A stretch of DNA of 57,248 bases from Prevotella sp. Lineage in GTDB: Bacteria > Bacillota > Clostridia > Oscillospirales > Ruminococcaceae. Shown one piece after another: positions 24,969 to 33,574 of the stretch (positions within the stretch are counted from its first letter, which is position 1; the number at the start of each line of letters is the position of its first letter). The notes beneath the pieces are model-generated. The model was not told the origin of the DNA and did no database searches. It was given only the letters and a program-made list of their open reading frames with translations. The translations under genes and the position numbers were made by a program. The DNA lies in the NCBI GenBank assembly GCA_023663025.1, contig JAMPIC010000001.1, positions 249,079 to 306,326 on the forward strand, in the 5' to 3' direction.

Positions 24969-25595
24969 ATGCCATATATTGGACTTGCAGTTATTTCATT
25001 GATTTTATTAATTGTAACAATTGTGTTTTCCGTTATTCTGATATTTGCAAAAAAGGAAAAACGCAAAGAAATGAAAAAAACTAAAATTGCCGCAATTGTG
25101 TCGGCGGTGCTTACGCCTTTTATGCTTTGTTTAGCTATAGCGTTACGGCACACAATATGTCCGCCGCCCGAGCAAATTCCGGTTATGCCCGATTTGACGG
25201 GGCTTGCATATGAGGAATGCAAAACGGCATATGCCAAATATTTTGACCTTGTTGCTGCGGAGGAGATTTATTCCGCCGAATACCCCGAGGGAACAATTAT
25301 AAACCATACGCCAATGGCGTGGCAGGAATATTTACCCGGCAGAACTACCGTAAAGTGCTTTTTAAGTAAGGGCGTGAGAATGACCGCCGTACCGAACTTT
25401 ATAGGTCTTGATTTTGAGGACGTGAAGCCGGTGCTTGAAGAGAGTTTTACAGTAATATGTGTGAGCGAATATTCCGACGAAGTGCCGAAAGGCAAGGTTA
25501 TCGCGACAGACCCGCCCGAGTTTGAAAAAGCGGCGTGCGGTTCGGAAATCAAGGTTACGGTAAGCGGCGGCAAAGAGCCGGACGCTGCCGAATAA
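24969..25595 (+). CDS. Membrane-anchored PASTA-domain protein
   Basis: 208 residues. Two membrane helices near the N-terminus (about 2-25 and 40-60), then two PASTA-like repeats: one beginning VMPDLTGLAYEECKTAY and one beginning VPNFIGLDFEDVKPVLEE, each ending in a Val/Lys strand (KCFLSKG, IKVTVSGG). PASTA domains bind peptidoglycan or muropeptides in Ser/Thr kinases and PBPs, but no kinase or transpeptidase is attached. Start at 24969 with GGAGG eight bases away; the ATG at 24954 overlaps that site. Its place within the fucose cluster is unexplained. Confidence 0.75.
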   Translation: MPYIGLAVISLILLIVTIVFSVILIFAKKEKRKEMKKTKIAAIVSAVLTPFMLCLAIALRHTICPPPEQIPVMPDLTGLAYEECKTAYAKYFDLVAAEEIYSAEYPEGTIINHTPMAWQEYLPGRTTVKCFLSKGVRMTAVPNFIGLDFEDVKPVLEESFTVICVSEYSDEVPKGKVIATDPPEFEKAACGSEIKVTVSGGKEPDAAE

Positions 25596-25616
25596 AAACA
25601 GAAAGGAAAATGTAAA

Positions 25617-26045
25617 ATGCTGAAAAACATACCGAAAATTTTATCCCCCGAGCTTGTGAAAATTCTTATGGAAATGGGTCACGGCGACGAAATTGTTATC
25701 GCCGACGGGAACTTTCCCTCCGAGACTATCGGCAAGCGGGTGGTACGCTGCGACGGTCACGGCGTCCCCGAACTGCTTGACGCGGTAATGAAACTTTTCC
25801 CGTTAGACACTTACACCGACAAGCCGGTAATGCTTATGGAGGTTGTACCCGGCGACCCCGTTGTACCCACCATTTGGGACGAGTACAAAAGCATAATCAA
25901 CAAGTACGAACCCGAAAACTGCAAAATCGAAATGATTGAGCGTTTCGCCTTTTACGAGCGTGCGAAAACCGCCTATGCCGTGGTTGCGACGGGGGAAGAG
26001 GCGATTTACGCAAACATTATTTTAAAGAAAGGCGTGGTAAAATGA
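25617..26045 (+). CDS. fucU: L-fucose mutarotase (RbsD/FucU family)
   Basis: Interconverts the anomers of L-fucose for FucI. 142 residues, with the family start MLKNIPKILSPELVKILMEM, GHGDEIVIADGNFPS (catalytic His and Asp region) and the C-terminal EEAIYANIILKKGV. AGAAAGGAAA precedes the ATG. Its stop overlaps the kinase start by four bases (ATGA), so they are coupled. Confidence 0.93.
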   Translation: MLKNIPKILSPELVKILMEMGHGDEIVIADGNFPSETIGKRVVRCDGHGVPELLDAVMKLFPLDTYTDKPVMLMEVVPGDPVVPTIWDEYKSIINKYEPENCKIEMIERFAFYERAKTAYAVVATGEEAIYANIILKKGVVK

Positions 26046-27520
26046 GTGCCGAAAAACGCGTTTTAGCCTTTGATTTCGGAGCTTCAAGCGGACGTGCCAT
26101 GCTGGGGAAATTCGACGGCGAAAAAATCACCCTCGAGGAAATCCACCGCTTTGAAAATAACCCCGTCAAGCTGGGAGACACCCTTTACTGGGACGTGTAC
26201 CGCCTTTTTTACGAGGTTAAACAGGGCGTCTCCAAAGCCGCTCTGTCGGGCGGTTTCGACAGTATCGGTGTGGACACTTGGGGCGTGGATTTCGGCTTGA
26301 TTGATAAAAACGGCACGCTTATGGGCGCACCCGTCCACTACCGCGACAGCCGCAATGTAGGTATGGTGGACAAGGCTTTGAAAATTTTTCCAAAAGAAAA
26401 ATTCTACAAAATCACGGGCAACCAGTTTATGGATATTAACACGGTTTTTCAGCTTCTGTATCTGCGGCTGAACCGTCCCGACAGGCTGAAAAACGCCGAC
26501 AAATTATTGCTTATGCCCGACCTGTTCAACTACCTTTTGACGGGGGTTAAGCGGACGGAAGTCTCCATTGCCTCCACCACCCAGATGATGAACGCCGTCA
26601 ACAAAAACTGGTCGGAAACCGTCCTCGACAAATTAAAATTACCGAAAAATCTGCTGACGAAAATAGTACCGTCGGGTACTGTAATCGGGCGGCTTCGGGA
26701 GGATATTTGCAAGGAATTGAACGCCCCCGCCGCCAACGTTATCGCGGTGTGCGGACACGACACCCAGTGCGCGGTGTGCGCCGTCCCCGCCGAGGAAAAG
26801 GACTTCATTTTCATTTCCTGCGGCACATGGTCCCTGTTCGGTACGGAGCTTGACGAGCCCCTCATCAACCCCGTTTCCGAGGCGTTCAACATCACCAATG
26901 AGACGGGCTACGGCGGCAAAACCACGTTTCTCAAAAACATAATCGGACTGTGGCTTATTCAAGAGACAAGGCGGCAGTTCAAGCGGGAGGGAACGGAGCT
27001 TTCCTACGCCGAGCTTGAAAGGCTCGCGCTGGCGGCTGAACCGTTCAAGTGCTTTATAGACCCCGACGCGCCCGAGTTCGTCCCCGAGGGGGATATTCCC
27101 GAGCGGGTGCGGGAATTTTGCAGGCGGACGGGTCAGTACGTCCCCCAAAGCGTTGGGGAGGTAATGCGGTGCGTTTACGAAAGCCTTGCGTTAAAGTACC
27201 GGCAGGCTTTTGAGGAAATCAAGATTTGCACGGGCAAGGAGTACCGCTCCATAAATCTAATCGGCGGCGGGGCGAAAGACGGCTTGCTCTGCAAAATGAC
27301 GGCGAACGCCTGTAATTGTAAGGTCACGGCGGGACCCAATGAGGCTACGGCTTACGGAAATATCGCCATTCAGCTTATGGCGGACGGCGCGGTTTCGTCC
27401 CTTGCCGAGGCGAGGAAAATTATCGCCGTTTCCGACAGCGTTAAGACGTTTCTGCCCGAAAATGCCGAGGAGTGGGAGAGCGCGTATGAACGGTATGTGC
27501 AGTTTACGGTTAACAGTTAA
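26042..27520 (+). CDS. FGGY sugar kinase, RhaB-like; likely L-fuculokinase
   Basis: 492 residues of the FGGY fold. FDFGASSGRAMLGKF at the N-terminus is the rhamnulokinase-type phosphate loop, DTWGVDFGLID carries the substrate-binding acid, CGHDTQCAV the catalytic aspartate, and SCGTWSLFGTE and LIGGGAKDGLLCK the ATP site. By sequence it looks like RhaB; by context (FucU, FucI, FucA) its substrate is probably L-fuculose, since rhamnulose and fuculose differ little. No rhamnose isomerase or rhamnulose aldolase is in the window. Coupled to fucU. Confidence 0.88.
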   Translation: MSAEKRVLAFDFGASSGRAMLGKFDGEKITLEEIHRFENNPVKLGDTLYWDVYRLFYEVKQGVSKAALSGGFDSIGVDTWGVDFGLIDKNGTLMGAPVHYRDSRNVGMVDKALKIFPKEKFYKITGNQFMDINTVFQLLYLRLNRPDRLKNADKLLLMPDLFNYLLTGVKRTEVSIASTTQMMNAVNKNWSETVLDKLKLPKNLLTKIVPSGTVIGRLREDICKELNAPAANVIAVCGHDTQCAVCAVPAEEKDFIFISCGTWSLFGTELDEPLINPVSEAFNITNETGYGGKTTFLKNIIGLWLIQETRRQFKREGTELSYAELERLALAAEPFKCFIDPDAPEFVPEGDIPERVREFCRRTGQYVPQSVGEVMRCVYESLALKYRQAFEEIKICTGKEYRSINLIGGGAKDGLLCKMTANACNCKVTAGPNEATAYGNIAIQLMADGAVSSLAEARKIIAVSDSVKTFLPENAEEWESAYERYVQFTVNS

Positions 27521-27542
27521 AGGGGAGTGATTTTATAAATGC

Positions 27543-28166
27543 GTGGTTTCGGATTTTGCGGACGAAACCGCCTATAACGAGGTTATCGAAAAAATCAGGT
27601 ATTTTTATCCGCACTGTGAGTACGCCGAAACGCTTGACGAAAATTCGCGGACAAAAACAATAATCGTTCCGAACAAAAGGGGAAATCCCGCAGCAGTCCG
27701 CGTGGAAATTGATTTCAAAAAATCAAGAACCGTGGTGACGTCGGAGGCTTATCTTAAAAAAATTTTCGGTGGCAAAAAAATCAGACCCGTTATTTCGCCG
27801 AAAGAAGCGGCAGTCAAGCTGATAATAAGCGCGGCGTTTCTTTTTGTGAACATAGCTCTTATGCAGCCGATTACCGATTTATTTATATTTATTATTTTTA
27901 TGCCTTGGGTCTTGCTTTTGTACATTGCCATGCTTGCGGCTGTTTATTTTACAGCCGCCTGGAGTATGAGAAAAACGGGAATTTCCTCCGCAGAAATTTT
28001 CTTTATTGAAATCGGCGGATTGCCGCTGGTACTGCTTATCGCGGTAAAAATTTTTGGAACTTCAAATTTAGATGAAGTTTTCACGGCGGTAAATTATATT
28101 AAATATGTTCTTCCCGTTGCGCTTATAGGCGTACTTATCGCAAGTGCGGTGACGTGGAGAAAATAA
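27543..28166 (+). CDS. Membrane protein of unknown function, possible damaged start
   Basis: About 207 residues: an N-terminal soluble domain (about 1-85) and three or four membrane helices (about 93-112, 116-140, 157-175, 185-205). It is a distant paralogue of the next gene (C-V-V-S-D-F-A-D against C-L-A-A-K-N-A-D and the YP marker). The in-frame codons just upstream, TTT TAT AAA TGC, match the paralogue's Y-K-Y-K-C, but no ATG remains; an ATG at 27539 is in another frame and stops after 12 codons. A GTG at 27543 is the first usable start, 16 bases from GGGGAG. The start may be broken by a small deletion. Confidence 0.6.
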   Translation: MVSDFADETAYNEVIEKIRYFYPHCEYAETLDENSRTKTIIVPNKRGNPAAVRVEIDFKKSRTVVTSEAYLKKIFGGKKIRPVISPKEAAVKLIISAAFLFVNIALMQPITDLFIFIIFMPWVLLLYIAMLAAVYFTAAWSMRKTGISSAEIFFIEIGGLPLVLLIAVKIFGTSNLDEVFTAVNYIKYVLPVALIGVLIASAVTWRK

Positions 28167-28178
28167 AGAAGGGATTTT

Positions 28179-28913
28179 ATGTACAAATACAAATGCCTTG
28201 CGGCGAAAAACGCGGATAAAGCGGATTTTTACCGCGTTACAGACGAACTGAAAGCCCTGTACCCGAATATGACGGAAAACGAGGACGTACCCTCCGACAG
28301 AAAGTTTCTGCGGCGCGGATTTTGGCATGGAGAAAAAATAGTTACGGTTCAGTACAGCTTTTCGGAGCGGACGATTACGGTTTTTTCCGAGGAATGGCTC
28401 GGCAAATTTTACGAGGACAAAGAGGCTGTGGAGGGGCGGTTCAGACCGTTTAGGTCAACGTCCGCCAACGGAACAATGTGGTCTGTTTCGTGCGCTTTTT
28501 TTGCGGTAATGGCTGTAGCGTCTTTTTTCGGATTTAGCAGTATTTTTTACGACGATGCTTCAATGATTGCCGCTTTGATATTGGCGGCAGTCTATACGGT
28601 GTCGGGAATAATTATAAGACGGCGCGTTGATGTTCCGCTGTTAAAGCTTGCCTTTTGGCAGGCGGGCGGTTATATAACCGTTATTATGTTACTTATTTTA
28701 TCAAATGGATTTCTGTTTAGTAATTTGACGACGTTCAACATTTTTTATTTTATTCTTGTGTTGGTTACGGGGTACATTTCGTGCTGGTTTTTTTATTGTT
28801 TGCCCGCGTTGGAAATAAGCTGTTTAATTCAAGCCGTTATCGGACTTATTATGAAAAAAATCAATTCGCCCAAAACATCGGCAACGGAGAATATTGCGGA
28901 AAATAACGAGTAA
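28179..28913 (+). CDS. Membrane protein of unknown function
   Basis: 244 residues beginning MYKYKCLAAKNADK, with an AAGAAGGG ribosome site. Soluble N-terminal part to about 95 (contains ERTITVFSEEWLGKFYED), then four or five hydrophobic helices (about 106-128, 132-148, 163-180, 190-215). Paralogue of the upstream gene, likely from tandem duplication. No family is recognised. It sits inside the fucose cluster, so it may accompany sugar uptake, but it has no transporter signature. Confidence 0.65.
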   Translation: MYKYKCLAAKNADKADFYRVTDELKALYPNMTENEDVPSDRKFLRRGFWHGEKIVTVQYSFSERTITVFSEEWLGKFYEDKEAVEGRFRPFRSTSANGTMWSVSCAFFAVMAVASFFGFSSIFYDDASMIAALILAAVYTVSGIIIRRRVDVPLLKLAFWQAGGYITVIMLLILSNGFLFSNLTTFNIFYFILVLVTGYISCWFFYCLPALEISCLIQAVIGLIMKKINSPKTSATENIAENNE

Positions 28914-28982
28914 AAAAGTACATAAAAAGTAACTCAAAGCGAGAAGTCTCGCTTAAAATAAATTAAAAAAGGAGTAATTATT

Positions 28983-30752
28983 ATGAACCCAAAAATCGGT
29001 ATCAGACCCGTAATCGACGGCAGACAGTTCGGCATCAGGGAAAGCCTCGAGGTGCAGACAATGAATATGGCGAAAGCCGCAAAGGAGCTTATTGAAAGCA
29101 ATTGCCGCTACGCCGACGGCGCGCCCGTGGAGTGCGTTATCGCCCCCTGCACTATCGGCGGCGGCGCGGAGGCGTACCGCACCGAGGAGTTTTTCAGCAC
29201 TCAAAACGTGTGCGCAACCCTTTCCGTTACCCCCTGCTGGTGCTACGGCACGGAAACCATTGATATGAACCCGCTGACTATCAAGGCGGTGTGGGGATTT
29301 AACGGCACGGAACGCCCGGGGGCGGTGTACCTTGCGGCGGCTATGGCGGCTCACGCCCAGAACGGTCTCCCCGCTTTTGCCATTTACGGCAGGGACGTGC
29401 AGGATATGAACGATACCACAATTCCCGCCGACGTGGCGGAAAAAATCCTCCGTTTCGCCCGTTGCGCCGCCGCCGTTGGACAGATACGCAACAAGGCTTA
29501 TGTGGGGCTTGGCGCGGTGGCAATGGGCATTGGCGGCTCGTACTGCAACGCTTTGTTTATGCAGAAGTATTTGGGTGTACGCCCCGAATGGGTTGATATG
29601 ACGGAAATTCTGCGCCGCGTTAAGCTGGAAATTTACGACAAAGCCGAGTACGAAAAAGCTCTCGCATGGGCAAAGAAAAACTGCCCCGAGGGTATGGACG
29701 TGAACACCGAGGTCAACCCGGGAAACAAGGGGGTTATGTCCCACGAGGAGCAGTGGGAGTTCTGCGTAAAAATGACGCTCATAATCCGCGACATTATGCT
29801 TGGCAACCCCAAACTTGCCGAAATGGGTTGGCACGAGGAATCACGGGGCAGGAACGCGATTTTCGGCGGCTTTCAAGGTCAGAGAATGTGGACGGACTGG
29901 CTCCCCAACGCGGATTTTGCGGAGAGTATTCTCAACTCCACATTCGACTGGAACGGCAAAAAACAGCCCGTACTGCTTGCCACCGAGAACGACGGTCTGA
30001 ACGGCACGGCAATGCTTTTCGGCAATATGCTCACGGGCAGAGCTTCAATTTTTGCAGACGTGCGGACGTACTGGAGTCCCGAGGCGGTTGAGCGCGTCAC
30101 GGGCAAAAAACCCGAGGGCAGAGCGGCGAACGGGTTTATACATCTGATAAATTCGGGGGCGGCGGCTGTGGACGCGACGGGTCTTGCCAAAACAGAAAGC
30201 GGCGAAAACGCCATGAAACCTTGGTGGGACGTTACCGACGGGGATATTTCCGCAATGCTGGGGGCGACGGACTGGTGTCCCGCAAATCTCGGCTATTTCA
30301 GGGGCGGCGGATTTTCCTCACACTTCCGCACACAGGCTGAAATGCCCGTGACGATGATACGGGTGAACATTATAGACGGCGTTGGACCCGTCCTGCAAAT
30401 TGCCGAGGGCTACACGGCGGTGCTGCCCGAAGAAATTCACAAGCCCCTTGACGAGCGCACCGACAAGACATGGCCCACCACTTGGTTTGTGCCCAATCTG
30501 ACGGGCAAGGGCGCGTTTGCGGACGTTTACTCGGTAATGGCTAACTGGGGAGCGAACCACGGCTCGCTGACCTACGGGCATATCGGCGCGGACTTGATTA
30601 CGCTGGCGGCAATGCTGCGTATTCCCGTGGCTATGCACAACGTTTCGGAGGAGCGGATTTACCGTCCCCACAGCTGGAAAGGCTTCGGCACGGCGGATTT
30701 GGAGAGCGCGGACTACCGAGCCTGCGCGCACTACGGCTCGCTTTACAAGTAA
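28983..30752 (+). CDS. fucI: L-fucose isomerase
   Basis: Isomerises L-fucose to L-fuculose. 589 residues, full family length. The Mn-binding residues fit the E. coli enzyme with a constant offset of two: E335 (ATENDG), D359 (FADV) and H526 (NHGSLTYGH). It starts MNPKIGIRPVIDGR. AAAAGGAG is well placed. Last gene of the fucose cluster; followed by a bidirectional terminator. Confidence 0.96.
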   Translation: MNPKIGIRPVIDGRQFGIRESLEVQTMNMAKAAKELIESNCRYADGAPVECVIAPCTIGGGAEAYRTEEFFSTQNVCATLSVTPCWCYGTETIDMNPLTIKAVWGFNGTERPGAVYLAAAMAAHAQNGLPAFAIYGRDVQDMNDTTIPADVAEKILRFARCAAAVGQIRNKAYVGLGAVAMGIGGSYCNALFMQKYLGVRPEWVDMTEILRRVKLEIYDKAEYEKALAWAKKNCPEGMDVNTEVNPGNKGVMSHEEQWEFCVKMTLIIRDIMLGNPKLAEMGWHEESRGRNAIFGGFQGQRMWTDWLPNADFAESILNSTFDWNGKKQPVLLATENDGLNGTAMLFGNMLTGRASIFADVRTYWSPEAVERVTGKKPEGRAANGFIHLINSGAAAVDATGLAKTESGENAMKPWWDVTDGDISAMLGATDWCPANLGYFRGGGFSSHFRTQAEMPVTMIRVNIIDGVGPVLQIAEGYTAVLPEEIHKPLDERTDKTWPTTWFVPNLTGKGAFADVYSVMANWGANHGSLTYGHIGADLITLAAMLRIPVAMHNVSEERIYRPHSWKGFGTADLESADYRACAHYGSLYK

Positions 30753-30757
30753 ATATG

Positions 30758-30794
30758 AAAAAACGGTTCCCCCTGCGGGAACCGTTTTTTTTTT
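30758..30794. terminator. Bidirectional terminator between fucI and the GH5 gene
   Basis: AACGGTTCCC/GGGAACCGTT hairpin with T-runs on both sides (TTTTTTTTT on plus; TTTTTT on minus). Confidence 0.9.
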
Positions 30795-30873
30795 GCGTGC
30801 CGATATCTTTCCGTAAAATGCTTTCGTGGGACAAAGGCTTATTCTCTGTCCCACGAAAAAGTATCATCGCGTT

Positions 30874-32253
30874 TTATTTAGCCGAATTTACAAGAGCCTT
30901 TACTATCTCGGGATAATACCACTCTACCTTTGAACGGTTAAGAAGTCCGAAGCCTTCCTTGCCCGAACCTTGATCGACAGAGCTGTTGTCCCACCAAATG
31001 CAGGGAACGCCGTATTTTTTTGCCGTGGAAACGTAATACTCCGCGATTTTAACCCGCTCCTCGGTATTGGACTTGTTGATCGTACCGAACTCGCCTATTA
31101 TAACGGGTATGCCCTTGCTGAGGAACGCTTTGTCAATATTGCTGAATACGCTGTCGATTTCCTTTTTGCCGTTTTCGGTAAAGGTTTTTTCCTTGGAGTT
31201 TGTGTTCAGAGCAACATTGTACGGCGAATAGGAGTGAACAGAAACTATGATCCTGTCGTCGTCGGGAATTTCCAGAGCCGCCATTGCGCTGTAGCTTGAC
31301 GAAGCCGCATAGGGCGCAATCATAAGAAAACGGGTCTTGTTATAGCCGCCCTTGCCGCGCACTGCGTCCACAAATATTTTGTAGTAGTTGTTGAGAATTT
31401 TATGCTCTGCGGACGTGCCGCCCGACCATTCCTTTGCCGAGCCTTCGGTGCGGGGTTCGTTAAGTCCCTCGAAAATAAGCTTTTCGTCGTAGTCCTTGAA
31501 ACGCTCCGCTATCTGCTGCCAGAGGTACTTGTACTTTTTGGAGACTGCCGCTTCGTCCTTTTCGGTAAGCTTTATCCAGCTGTTTTCATGGTGAGCGTTC
31601 AGTATAACGTACATACCGTTGTCATAAGCATAGTCCACGACCTCCTGAACCCTGTTCATCCACGCGGAGCTGACTTTGCCTTTCGAATCCATATGCTCAC
31701 CCCAGGAAACGGGTATGCGGACAGTCTTGAAGCCCGCCTTTTTGACCGCGTCGATCATAGCCTTGGTTGTCTTGATATTGCCCCAGGCGGTCTCGTGTTC
31801 AAGGTCTCCGGATATCCAATCGCCTATCGAATCGAGCGTGTTTCCCAAATTCCAGCCCACGCCCATTTGGGAAGTCAGTTCCTTTGCGTCCGTATAGTTC
31901 CTGTCCGAAGTCTTTTTTGAGGACGTTTTTTTATCGGTAACGGTAACGGTGCACGTCGCCTTGTAATCTGTGTCCTTGATCTTTACCGTGATTTTTGCCG
32001 TACCTGCTTTTTTGGCGGTCACAACGCCTTTTTTGACCGCGGCGACGGACTTGTCCGACGAGCTCCAATTTACTGTGACTTTTTTATAGCCGGTAACGGA
32101 CGGCTTAAGCGTACAGGTCTCGCCCACCGACAGCGTAACCTTGGCGCGGTCGAGCTTGATGCTTTTCTTATCGGCCGCAGAAACGCCCGCAGTCAGAGCA
32201 AGAACGCAGGTCAGTACCGCAAGGAACAGCGCGGTGATCTTTTTCAGTTTCAT
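30874..32253 (-). CDS. Secreted GH5 endoglucanase with N-terminal Big_2 domain
   Basis: 459 residues. Signal peptide about 1-27 (KK, hydrophobic core, cleavage near VSAADK). Bacterial Ig-like Big_2 domain about 31-106 (VTLSVGETCTLKP through TCTVTV). Lysine/serine-rich linker, then a GH5 barrel from about 125: MGVGWNLGNTLDS, RIPVSWGEHMD, LNAHHENSW, the acid/base E266 in GLNEPR and the nucleophile E388 in IIGEFG. Likely attacks beta-1,4-glucans outside the cell. No dockerin or carbohydrate-binding module is seen; the Big_2 domain may tether it to the surface. Own promoter at 32327-32355. Confidence 0.93.
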   Translation of the reverse strand: MKLKKITALFLAVLTCVLALTAGVSAADKKSIKLDRAKVTLSVGETCTLKPSVTGYKKVTVNWSSSDKSVAAVKKGVVTAKKAGTAKITVKIKDTDYKATCTVTVTDKKTSSKKTSDRNYTDAKELTSQMGVGWNLGNTLDSIGDWISGDLEHETAWGNIKTTKAMIDAVKKAGFKTVRIPVSWGEHMDSKGKVSSAWMNRVQEVVDYAYDNGMYVILNAHHENSWIKLTEKDEAAVSKKYKYLWQQIAERFKDYDEKLIFEGLNEPRTEGSAKEWSGGTSAEHKILNNYYKIFVDAVRGKGGYNKTRFLMIAPYAASSSYSAMAALEIPDDDRIIVSVHSYSPYNVALNTNSKEKTFTENGKKEIDSVFSNIDKAFLSKGIPVIIGEFGTINKSNTEERVKIAEYYVSTAKKYGVPCIWWDNSSVDQGSGKEGFGLLNRSKVEWYYPEIVKALVNSAK

Positions 32254-32326
32254 AAAAACCCTCCGAAAATTTATTAAGCAAATCTGCGTATTCGCGGTAA
32301 GCGCGTCCGCAAATATCCTTTAAATA

Positions 32327-32355
32327 ATTTTACCATAAATTTTTCCGAAACGCAA
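32327..32355 (-). promoter_or_regulatory. Promoter of the GH5 gene
   Basis: TTGCGT, 17 bases, TAAAAT on the minus strand. Confidence 0.6.
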
Positions 32356-32433
32356 TAGATTTTGTGAAATATTTATGTGCGGCGGGCACTGTCCCGCATT
32401 TTTGCGCGGTGCGTCCGTAACGAAAAATTCCCC

Positions 32434-32462
32434 CTTGATTTTTGGGAAACAATGTGCTATAC
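32434..32462 (+). promoter_or_regulatory. Promoter of the PfkB kinase gene
   Basis: TTGATT, 17 bases, TATACT, 35 bases upstream of the ATG at 32497. Confidence 0.7.
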
Positions 32463-32496
32463 TTTTCCAAAAGCAAGAAAAGAAAGGGAAAATTAT

Positions 32497-33405
32497 ATGA
32501 GCGGAATGATATATCTTTACGGAATGATAATATCCACCGAAAGCTTCCTGCTGTGCGAGGATTTCCCGAAAGCGGACGGCTACGGCGAAATATGCGAAAG
32601 ACACGCGGGAATAGGCGGCGAGACGGGTACTGCGGCGGCGGTTCTGGCTTCTCTCGGATGCAGCGTTCGCTTGGGCGGAACTCATGTGGGAAACAAAAAC
32701 CGCGGGATCATACGCGGCTATGCGTCAGCTCACGGAATTGACGATTCCGAGCTTGCCGACGAGGATTTCGACGGAATTACGGATTGGGTGATTGTCAGCG
32801 GCAAAACAAGAACCTGCTTCGGAGAATGGAGAAAGCATTTTTCACGTCCGAAACCGTTTTACGAGCCTCCGAGCGAGGAAAGCATAGCTTCCTGCTCCGT
32901 TATGGGCTGGGACAGCTTTTACGGTGAAGAGACCGCGCGGCTGTGCCGCCGATACGGGAAAAAATTTGCTGCGGTCGACTGTATGCACGACTCCGACACG
33001 AACCGTTACTGCGCGGTAAACGCGGTCTCCCACGAATATCTGGAGAAGCATTACCGCGGCAGAACTCCCGAGGAGCTGTACCGTCTCTATACCGATAATT
33101 CCGAAGGATTGGTAATTTTTACATTCGGAAGCGATCCCGTGATGTACGGAAGAAAAGGAGACGAACCGAAATATTTTCAGCCCTACAGGGTCGAAGCCGC
33201 AAGCACACTCGGCGCGGGAGACAGCTTTAAGGCGGGTACAGTTTACGCCCTTTCGCTGGGACTTTCCGACTACGATACCGTCAGATACGGCTGCGCGGCA
33301 GCCGCTGCCGCGATAACGCATTATCCCATATACGAAACCCCTCCGACGCTGAGCGACATAAATTTTATACTCGGCGGCGGTTCGGACAGTTCCGCAAAAA
33401 AATAA
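32497..33405 (+). CDS. PfkB-family carbohydrate kinase
   Basis: 302 residues of the ribokinase fold. C-terminal signature STLGAGDSFKAGTVYA holds the catalytic Asp and anion hole; GGETGTAAAVLASLG is the N-terminal GG motif. The substrate is not clear; length and pattern are compatible with ribokinase or fructoselysine kinase types. The frame extends upstream to 32377, but the promoter lies inside that extension and AAAGGG precedes the ATG at 32497. Monocistronic. Confidence 0.82.
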   Translation: MSGMIYLYGMIISTESFLLCEDFPKADGYGEICERHAGIGGETGTAAAVLASLGCSVRLGGTHVGNKNRGIIRGYASAHGIDDSELADEDFDGITDWVIVSGKTRTCFGEWRKHFSRPKPFYEPPSEESIASCSVMGWDSFYGEETARLCRRYGKKFAAVDCMHDSDTNRYCAVNAVSHEYLEKHYRGRTPEELYRLYTDNSEGLVIFTFGSDPVMYGRKGDEPKYFQPYRVEAASTLGAGDSFKAGTVYALSLGLSDYDTVRYGCAAAAAAITHYPIYETPPTLSDINFILGGGSDSSAKK

Positions 33406-33574
33406 ATATTTGAGGACTTCTTAAAGCCGGCGGTTATTTCCGAACAAAGCGCAAAACAAAACCTGTTTCCGAGGGACAGGACAGTTCCCATATCCAAAAA
33501 ATTCCTGAGCGTATGCGGAATATTTTTCGGCGGAACGGTGTAAACTACTGAAAAATTGTTCGGGAGTAACTGCC

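Noticed and set aside
26042..27520. Rhamnose catabolism assignment (rhaB)
   Set aside because: The kinase is RhaB-like, but FucI, FucU and FucA in the same cluster point to fucose; no rhaA or rhaD is present.
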